Shown here: piece after piece, positions 56,652 through 64,000 of the stretch | Position numbering within the stretch: the stretch's first letter is position 1 | Layout of the letters: every line of letters begins with the position of its first letter | Source: Haliclystus octoradiatus | Taxonomy: Eukaryota; Cnidaria; Staurozoa; Stauromedusae; Haliclystidae | Length of the DNA: 64,000 bases | Assembly (NCBI GenBank): GCA_916610825.1 | Contig: OU744452.1 | Location: 19,373,830-19,437,829, forward strand | Direction: 5' to 3' | Made by a program: the position numbers and the translations under genes | The notes under the pieces: model-generated | The model's input: the letters and a program-made list of their open reading frames with translations, nothing else | What the model was told of the DNA's origin: nothing | The model's database searches: none

Positions 56652-58953
56652 CTGAAATAGAAAACAGAAATAGAGCCAAAGCTGAACGTATCCGATTTTC
56701 TAATGCGTTCGGCAAATGATTCATTGAAACTATGTTTACTACAAGCATTTAATATAAAGAAACTATGGAATAAAATGAATTTTGAGGTTACATAAAAGCC
56801 TCTATGAGAAATTTATATGCTTGAATTTGTTGACATATCAAACTCTTTTCTGTTGAGAGGTGACATTTTGATAAATTTAGGTCTGGATTTACCACAATAC
56901 GCATGCGCAATAAACTTGCCGCAGCCCTGTCTCCGTCATTTTCTTAACTTTCTTACAAAGGAAAACATTAAACGTGGATGTCAACAACAACGTTCGGCGT
57001 TCAGCAAGAACAAGAAAGTCACATTAATAAGAAAATAAATTTACCTATAATTCAATGTCCATATCATTCATAACAGCTGCTTTCAGAATAATTTTATAAC
57101 ATAAGTACTGAATAGTGTAAAGTTAAAGCTGTGAAATATTAGAAGGGTCAAAAGAATAAAACATTATCGAAGATCGAAGCAAACCTGTATTGAAACTGTA
57201 ATCAACATGTCCATTCATCAAGGAGTTTAAGAAATCCATAGTTGAAAATCGTTGGTATTTTACTAGATACTGATACATGCAAATTATACAAATTCGTTAT
57301 AAGAAACTTCACTTGCGCATTGATATAATTAGCTAAAATGTAAAAAACTGTAAACTTCAAATTTGGAAACATTCTGTTATAAATACTTGATAGGCCTACT
57401 CATACAAATTATAGAAAATGTTTGTAAGCAGCTCGACTCTGCATGAATAGTAGCTAACTGTAAACTGACCACATTATATACTTCATTAAGTCCATTATTT
57501 TCTGATGATTATGATGATCGTTGCTCAGAACAGAATCAGAGTGACAGAATTGCTGTCATCGTTATCGTTCTCCGAAATACATAAGAGATACCGCCACATG
57601 GCTACGAAGTAGATGTAAACAAATGAACGCAATAAAATAGAAATTTGGCTAACATCTCGAAAAGCAGCGAAATCCCGATATCAAACCTCAACGAAATACG
57701 ACAAATTTGATATGAAAACAATCCTTGAAAAACGCTGATCCAAAATCTGTTTGTTTATCCGGGATATTGCGAATCACAAATTAACCCTGGTCTCTAATAC
57801 AGGCAGCTCCGATGCGCGGGAATTTCAAACCATAGTAAACACAACAAATTTCACGGAGAAAACTTCATGGAAGATAATCACGATTCCCCGAGCCCAAACT
57901 ATCTAATAAAGAAAAATCGTTGACGTTATTATCAAACTTGAATATTTATCTAATTGATTCCATAGGTTCATTCATAGATTTGCGTTATAAAGCATTAAAT
58001 TTTTAACGTTTTAAACTATTTTACGTAGTAAGCCTTCTATAGCGGCCATAATCATAAATATTGAATGCGGCAGAAGATCAAAGGGGATGTCACCCTTAAG
58101 TTTGATATGAAATATGCTATGAGAACGATGGGCCACCATAGACAATGGAAGTCATGTTTAATGCAAACTTTGAAGAACTCATCATTCATTAAAATACTAA
58201 TTCCAAAATTATTACATATCTATACAGAGTCCATAGTGAACAATTGGAGATAAGAGTTACATATTTTATAATTTGTTGTGTATAATGTTTGTAAGAATAT
58301 TGGCTTTGAGTTTATATATAACAATCTCAATGCAATTTCTAAAAACATTGACAAAATAATGAAGTCACTCATTCCTGAAAAATTGTTTATATGATTGAAA
58401 GATGGCTGCCTTTCAAGCTGATGTTTTCAAAATCATGATTTAAACCATTCAAAAAGGTATATTTTAATCAATCACAATGCATCAGCACTAGAATTGGGGT
58501 CGCTTTTATCATAATACGTCATGAGAGGTCATTAATTGTATATTTTGAAAATTTATATAACAGAATATGCAAGACATTAATAGTGTTCAACTGTTGAATT
58601 CTCATTTTCTCATTTCAGTTTCTTTATCTCTATAAGTTTACAAATTAAATACCAGTTTTGAATTATAATCGATAAAGGAGAAAAACCGCAATCGAAAAAA
58701 TGGGAATCGTTTCGAAATTTCACTATGAATATTGCCGTTTTTATTATTACTAAAACGTTAAAAAGAATCTGTATTCATAATACACCGTAACTTGAACCAC
58801 ATTTTTGAAGTTGCTAGTCTACAGCTTTTGCTTTCTGTATCTAAAATCTATACGTATATACACTTGTTGTTGAGTATAAGAAATGTCAAACAAAATAATT
58901 GTTTCCGTCTTAGTTTACTTTATAATGAATTAATAATATATGGAGCCGGTATG

Positions 58954-59848
58954 CAGTGTTGTAAATACTCGTTACTAAAGTAACGTGTTACTCGTTACTC
59001 GTTACTTTTGGAGTAATTTTACGAGTAATTAGTTACTTTTTTGAGAAAAGTAATAAGTAATCTAATTGATTACTTTTTGAAGTAACGAGTATTATTTGAG
59101 AGAAAGTAATTGACGTTACTTTTCAAATTACTTTTATGATTACAAAATATTTGCTTTGTTGTCTTGTGATAATTTTCAAAGGCGTTTCTGTCACGAAGTT
59201 CCGCTTTTTATTGTTCTGTCTGCGATGCAATCTCACATTATTTGCAGCTTTCACGAGAGCTATTTAAACCAGGTGAATTGTGTGATATTATATCACTGAT
59301 ATATGACCAATAAACCCTATCCCATAACCTATTCTTCTCTGTTCTGACATTGTTCTGTTGATCAATAGATTCAATAGTTTTCACTTTTTATTTGAGTGAG
59401 TTTCGAATTTGAAAAGATGATGTAAAATTTATGGCTATATGAATAGATTGATCCGACAAAAACAAACCAATTTGATAAATCAAATGAAACCATTTATTTG
59501 TCAACTTTATTAAAAAGTTTTCAACGTCAATTTATCTTCTGCTGCAGTCACCAGTATAAAATTAATATTATTGAATCGATCGTTCCCCTTCGTAAAAAAA
59601 AACAAGATGGCCGCCATGATTGTCAAAACGAGACATGTCATTATCGAAAGGGAGGCAATATCTTTTGTTTCACAAGTTAAAGTAATCATGAAGTAATTAG
59701 TAATTAATTACTTTTTTTGGTAAAGTAATTAGTAATTGTAATCAATTACATTTAGGCTGAAGTAATTAGTAATGTAATTAGTTACTTTTGAGGAAAAGTA
59801 ATTTGTAATGTAATTTATTACTTTTCAAAAGTAATTCTCACATCACTG
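58954..59848. mobile_element. hAT-type MITE, 895 bp, copy 2
   Basis: Same element as 53982-54876, carried by the tandem duplication. CCGGTATG duplications at 58946-58953 and 59849-59856. Confidence 0.9.
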
Positions 59849-61423
59849 CCGGTATGTGGTTTCTATCAGAATACAATGAATAATCAGTTTAAAAATTTAT
59901 ATATATATTTACATATGCGTTCAAGAAAAGTATAAAATCAGAAACGTTTGCTCACGAAACAAGCATAATATTTCATTGAAGCCAATTATAAATTACATTA
60001 GGGTCAACTATACGCTGGTATGCTATATGCCACACTCCACTACTTTTTTTCATCGTATTAAAATGTTTCTTTACTTATCGAGAACCATGTATACCGATAC
60101 CAAAAGAAAATATATCGAAAAGTTAGATGAGTTGCAAATGCTATTATGTGATTGGTGAAATGAAATGACAAGTTAAATGAAGTTTATTAAGATGATATTT
60201 AACTGTGACGATTCAACTGTAATCAATAGTTCCCTTTGCAAATATGTTTATTGTAGCCCGGCTTTGATGAGATCAAGAATCGAGGTTGGGAGTTTATGAA
60301 ATGGGCCTGTCCAGCTGTTTGAGGTTACAAATTTGAGTGAGATAAATCCGTTATCGTTGCCTATTTTGTTAAATTCGTGCATTTATATGGTTGCCGAGCA
60401 ATCCAACCCACAGGTAGGAACTCACCTAATGTGCAGTTGGATCCAATCTGGTTAAGAATGAAGTTCTCCATATAAACATGTGGGCAAGTTTTGTGGGCAA
60501 GCCTTGGTAGTAGCTATATGTGTGCAAGTGCATAAAATAGATAGCATTGAAGGGTGCTTACGCTATCGTTTAGAAGAATTTCGATATTTTCTATCTTTTC
60601 TTTTGCTTTGGTCGTATTCAACAAAGACACAAAATTAGATGGCCTAATTAAAGATGTTACTCCAGTGACATATGTTACTTATATTTGTATCATAATGGTA
60701 CATTTTTCTTTTCTTATAATAATTTGATGACAACTCTGAATTAAATCAAATCGAATCGTTTGCATTAAAGAAAATATCATAATTATCAGACACTTTTATA
60801 TCTTATGTTATAAATCATAATAAAAATAGAAAGATCTCAAATATCATGGACAGATTCATTTCCATGGCATTGAGCACTATATTATTTGCAAATATATATA
60901 TACTCGGCGACCTCGTTCAAGTTATCGATTTCTACATTTGTTGTTTGTAAGCGAGAAGGTCATTTTATTAATCATGAACGTAGCCTTTTGTCAGGAATAC
61001 CATTAATTCTCACCAATATCATCACAACAATGTTTTGTTTTCAGATTTAGTTTGTCAAAGATTTTACATAATTTCCGGAAAGACCACAAATATACAAATG
61101 TCGAAATAATTTAGTTACCAACAGACAATACTATTATTATAGAGATATTCCAAGAAAAGCTGTAACATTTCTGTTTAACACTTTCTGGCTTGTTTGTATT
61201 GTTTCTGTACTTAAATAAAGTAAATAAATAAAATCAAAATAAATACAAGTTAAAATCAAAATCTGTCAACCCTTTTACAGAACAGAAATTGCAATCGATC
61301 CCTTTATATATTCATATTAAAGTTTTGAAAACGTATAATCATAGATTTAATTGATATAAAGGATGTGTCGTTACTTTGTAAGATATTTTATATTTGATAA
61401 TACATGACAACATGTCCTAACAG

Positions 61424-61623
61424 CTAGCCTTTTGCCTCAACAGCATGTCCATTCTGGGCCACTATAGCACCATTGCAATATTCTCCCCCGTATTGTGGAA
61501 TTGGGTTGTCACAAGTTCTTTTTCGCCTTTTGCACCCTATGCAGAAGACGTGACATTTAAATGGGTACATTGCTGCTAATTTGCATTGCTTTATATCCAT
61601 CCAATTTCCCCACATCCCATCAA
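61424..61623 (-). CDS. Gene C exon 4: terminal TSP1 variant with altered end
   Basis: Phase 1 in. DGMWGNWMDIKQC, CHVFCIGC, TCDNPIPQYGGEYC, then GHAVEAKG and TAG. Relative to gene A exon 4 the reading frame shifts after YCN: the other frame would give a WTCC-stop end like KWQCC-stop. The change is shared with 56452-56651. Confidence 0.8.
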
Positions 61624-63746
61624 CTGAAATAGAAAACAGAAATAGAGCCAAAGCTGAACGTATCCGATTTTCTAATGCGTTCGGCAAATGATTCATTGAA
61701 ACTATGTTTACTACAAGCATTTAATATAAAGAAACTATGGAATAAAATGAATTTTGAGGTTACATAAAAGCCTCTATGAGAAATTTATATGCTTGAAAGG
61801 ACAAATCTGCGAAACTTAATGTTGCTCGATTCAGCATGATTACAAACCTAGATTCATCGATTTTGCATTTAATTGATGCTATATTTGCGATTCAATTGAA
61901 TCCTTGATTGTAATCAATAATATAATGCAGCATACATTCTAAGAATATATTATATATACCTGGGCAAGGTTGTGTATTGCATGATACAATTTTTTCGGTT
62001 TCTTCAACGCATATTTCACCATTACAAGATGGTGGATGACACTGTCTACTCTGATTCTTCTGTCCTCCGTCACATGACGCTGTACAGGAAGAAGAATTTT
62101 GCCAATCTGTATATGTAGCATCGACTTCAATAATAAAAAGACAAATTAATTGGTTTGAGAACATAAAATTCATGCATGTATATAAATATATCATTTGAAA
62201 TAATAAAAGTCAGAGAATCAGACAGTCATGTTTGCTACTTGAAGTTTCACGCCGAGGCGATCATTGAATAGATTGCCTGATGATCGCCTCGGCGTGAAAC
62301 TTCAAGTAGCAAACATGACTGTCTGATTCTCTGACTTTTATTATGTAAAGGTCTGCTATATTTTGCATTGAGCCCTATGTTCAATCAGTAAGACAACTTT
62401 TTACAAATATCATTTGAAATATGAATCTTACCTAGTGTAGATGGCTTGCATTCGATCTAAGTACAGAAAATAGAAAAACAACTAATATAGGATCGATCCC
62501 AATATTTAATAATTCGGTGATAGAATTCGGGTAAAATTCATAGCTATTTCAAAGCTCTAATTACAGCTCTGAATGCAGTATAAATGGTCATTTCCTTCAT
62601 ACATTTCTCCAGTTTCAAGCCAGTTATTACTTCTTTTGAGTGAAATTTGTGAATTTTAATCTCAATTGTCAACATGAAATGTACTCCATCGAAATTCAGA
62701 CTATTGGGAGTGAACAAAATATATTTTATAGATATCGTTACAGTCAGGAAAAATATCTGGTGAATTTTGAAATGTTTTACTATATAAATTGAAATATTAC
62801 CAAATATATATGTATAGACGGTCAAACTATAGGAATGTGCTATCCCTCTTTTGTACATACCATATTTCAAGAGTGATACGGGTCGCCACAGTATCCTCCT
62901 CAACGAAGCAAACTATAGATTTTAGAAAATGTTCGATTCTAGAACGATGTCTTGGTAAGAATTATTAACCCCATTGTGTGGAAATTTACTCCTTGTCGTT
63001 GAAAGCCTCACTCAGCTCTTGAGTAAGATTATGATACTGCCGAAATGAATTTGTGTAGCATAACATAACAAGTCGAGGTACATTTCTTCTGATTAATCAA
63101 TTTAATTCATCCTAAATTATCAATTGTTACGATTAGTGGTTTGTTTTCTTTGCAAGAGAATAAACCTCTCAAACACCTGGCATTGAGCACCATGACTAAT
63201 ACTGAAAGTTCTGTCGTGCTAAATAGTATACCATTTATTCTGTAATACTGCAAGTTCTGTGATTCATATACAGTTATACAGTTATGCAGCACAGTTTATC
63301 CTTCAAGAGTCTCTGCTCAGGATATAGATTTTCAGTCGTGTAAATTGCTATATCATTTGCAAACCCTCATATAATTTATTATTTTTGACACTGTATCAAC
63401 TCACCTTTAAATTGACAATTACGTGTGATTGATGTTTCGGCTTGATGTAGTGTTTGATGGTTGTCAAATTGAACAATCTGCAATTGTTAGAAACACCAGT
63501 TTCATTTTTGAAATCGATTGCAACACATCCGTCTGTATTTCTGCATATTGCATTACAAATATAACTTGCTTCCACGTAGATTTCCTTCATTGTCACAGCG
63601 CTGTCTATGAAAGAGTTGATAAAATATCTTCCTTTGTAGTTTATCGAATTTGCAGGAAACACTTCACAACAATTTCCAATAGTAATGTGAAATCCGATAC
63701 AAGCAGCCAAAGTCAACATTGAATCTATGATTCTTTTCCGTGCCAT
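61424..63746 (-). CDS. Gene C: secreted PAN-like + two TSP1 repeats (spliced)
   Basis: Exons 63746-63405, 62456-62432, 62124-61960 and 61623-61424: 732 nt, 243 aa, phases 0, 1, 1. Start MARKRIIDS (an upstream in-frame TTG is not a start). Signal peptide (LTLAACIGFHITIG), PAN/apple-like domain (YICNAICRNTDGCVAIDF, NCRLFNL), micro-exon peptide IECKPSTL, TSP1 (YTDWQNSSSCTASCDGG, CVEETEKIVSC), and a second TSP1 variant that is frameshifted at its end. Sister of gene B by sequence, but its module order follows gene A. Probably secreted; no membrane anchor. Confidence 0.84.
61960..62124 (-). CDS. Gene C exon 3: TSP1 repeat
   Basis: 165 bp, phase 1 in and out, acceptor ATTGAAG, donor G|GTATAT. DATYTDWQNSSSCTASC, CHPPSCNGEIC, SCNTQPCP. 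Closest to gene B exon 3. Confidence 0.92.
62200..62344. repeat. Perfect hairpin, 64-bp arms, 17-bp loop
   Basis: 62200-62263 and 62281-62344 are exact reverse complements (64 of 64); the loop is TTGAATAGATTGCCTGA. It lies in intron 2 of gene C. ATATCATTTGAAAT occurs on both sides (about 62188 and 62406). GC content is higher than in the neighbourhood. Confidence 0.97.
62432..62456 (-). CDS. Gene C exon 2: 25-nt micro-exon
   Basis: TACTTAG|ATCGAATGC...ACACTAG|GTAAGA encodes IECKPSTL plus one base. Same phase and length as in A, B and D. Confidence 0.9.
63405..63746 (-). CDS. Gene C exon 1: signal peptide + PAN-like domain
   Basis: 114 codons, donor AAAG|GTGAGT, phase 0. Very similar to gene B exon 1 through the Cys module. 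Confidence 0.87.
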
Positions 63747-64000
63747 TTTGTAAAATGATTTTGTCAAAATTAAAATTTTCTTTGTGATCTTTTTTTGAAT
63801 GTTAATTCGTCTCTAGTGGTACCTGTTACAGATGCAATAAGAATTTAAATATAAACTCTGGTGAATGCATGAATGCATTGTTTATTTTGAGGTTAATAAT
63901 TTCAATATAAATAATTATACAATATCAATTGTATTCTCCTTCAAACGAAAAATATTACCCGTCGTATTATTCGCTGCTAATTTAGTACTTACTCTACAGA
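63747..64000. other. Upstream region of gene C
   Basis: No coding sequence seen. No obvious acceptor right before the ATG, unlike genes A and D. Confidence 0.4.

Larger units (their letters stand above)
51854..56825. repeat. Tandem duplication unit, copy 1 (4972 bp)
   Basis: Identical to 56826-61797 except for about seven single-base differences that I could find by eye (for example near 51974, 52303, 52548, 52986, 54078, 54175 and 55064). The copies abut head to tail with no spacer and no clear microhomology at the junction. The unit contains the outer part of the large insertion, the right part of B', the hAT MITE and the last exon of gene C. Confidence 0.95.
56826..61797. repeat. Tandem duplication unit, copy 2 (4972 bp)
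   Basis: Second copy. Its right edge continues into the introns and exons of gene C, so this copy sits in the gene's native context. Left edge TTTGTTGACATATCAAAC at 56826; right edge ATGCTTGAA at 61797. Confidence 0.95.

Noticed and set aside
62544-62903. 119-codon minus-strand ORF in intron 1 of gene C
   Set aside because: Lies wholly between two well-supported exons, shows no domain, and is not needed for the gene model.
63429-63722. 97-codon plus-strand ORF
   Set aside because: Antisense shadow of gene C exon 1.
63747-63767. Gene C start at 63767
   Set aside because: The codon there is TTG, not ATG; the first real ATG is at 63746.

Overview
This is AT-rich metazoan nuclear DNA: spliced genes with GT..AG introns, non-LTR and cut-and-paste transposons, a satellite and long microsatellites. 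I infer a marine invertebrate, with a tunicate as one candidate, because secreted PAN/TSP1/FTP-lectin proteins are combined with splice-acceptor-like sites just 5' of start codons (possible spliced-leader sites). The sequence alone does not settle the taxon.

The coding content is essentially one family of four paralogous secreted proteins, named here A, B, C and D. Each starts with a signal peptide and a PAN/apple-like Cys domain in exon 1, followed by a 25-nt micro-exon that changes the frame from phase 0 to phase 1. After that comes a varying set of phase-1 modules: TSP1 repeats and/or a two-exon FTP (fucolectin) domain. D (+, 12778-27127) is PAN-FTP. A (-, 36116-30473) is PAN-TSP1-TSP1. 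B (-, 45604-41935) is PAN-TSP1-FTP. C (-, 63746-61424) is PAN-TSP1-TSP1. All four models join in frame with no leftover bases (255, 244, 331 and 244 codons including stop). Two broken relatives are also present: a micro-exon-region copy of B (B', 46312-46611 and 53168-53405) and a probable decayed FTP exon inside an intron of A.

Layout. 1-3345 is a 179-bp satellite. 5.9-8.2 kb has a small membrane-protein ORF followed by seven tandem exon-like units. 10.4-11.7 kb is a broken Crypton/DUF3504 tyrosine-recombinase gene. 12.8-27.1 kb is gene D; its 10-kb first intron carries a LINE cluster between (CATA)n arrays. 27-30 kb has small inverted-repeat elements. 30.5-36.1 kb is gene A, with a hAT-like element in an intron. 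36.9-41.5 kb has a PIF-like element, an 8-bp-TSD MITE and an RT relic. 41.9-45.6 kb is gene B. 46.6-53.2 kb is a large, partly palindromic insertion with its own inverted ends and a near-perfect target duplication, sitting inside B'. 51854-61797 is an exact head-to-tail duplication of 4972 bp carrying an 895-bp hAT MITE and the last exon of gene C. 61.4-63.7 kb is gene C, with a perfect 64-bp-arm hairpin in one intron.

How the genes work together is inference. They look like a locally duplicated, exon-shuffled set of secreted adhesive or recognition proteins, with module content changing by gain and loss of phase-1 exons. Transposons and tandem duplication have reshaped the cluster.
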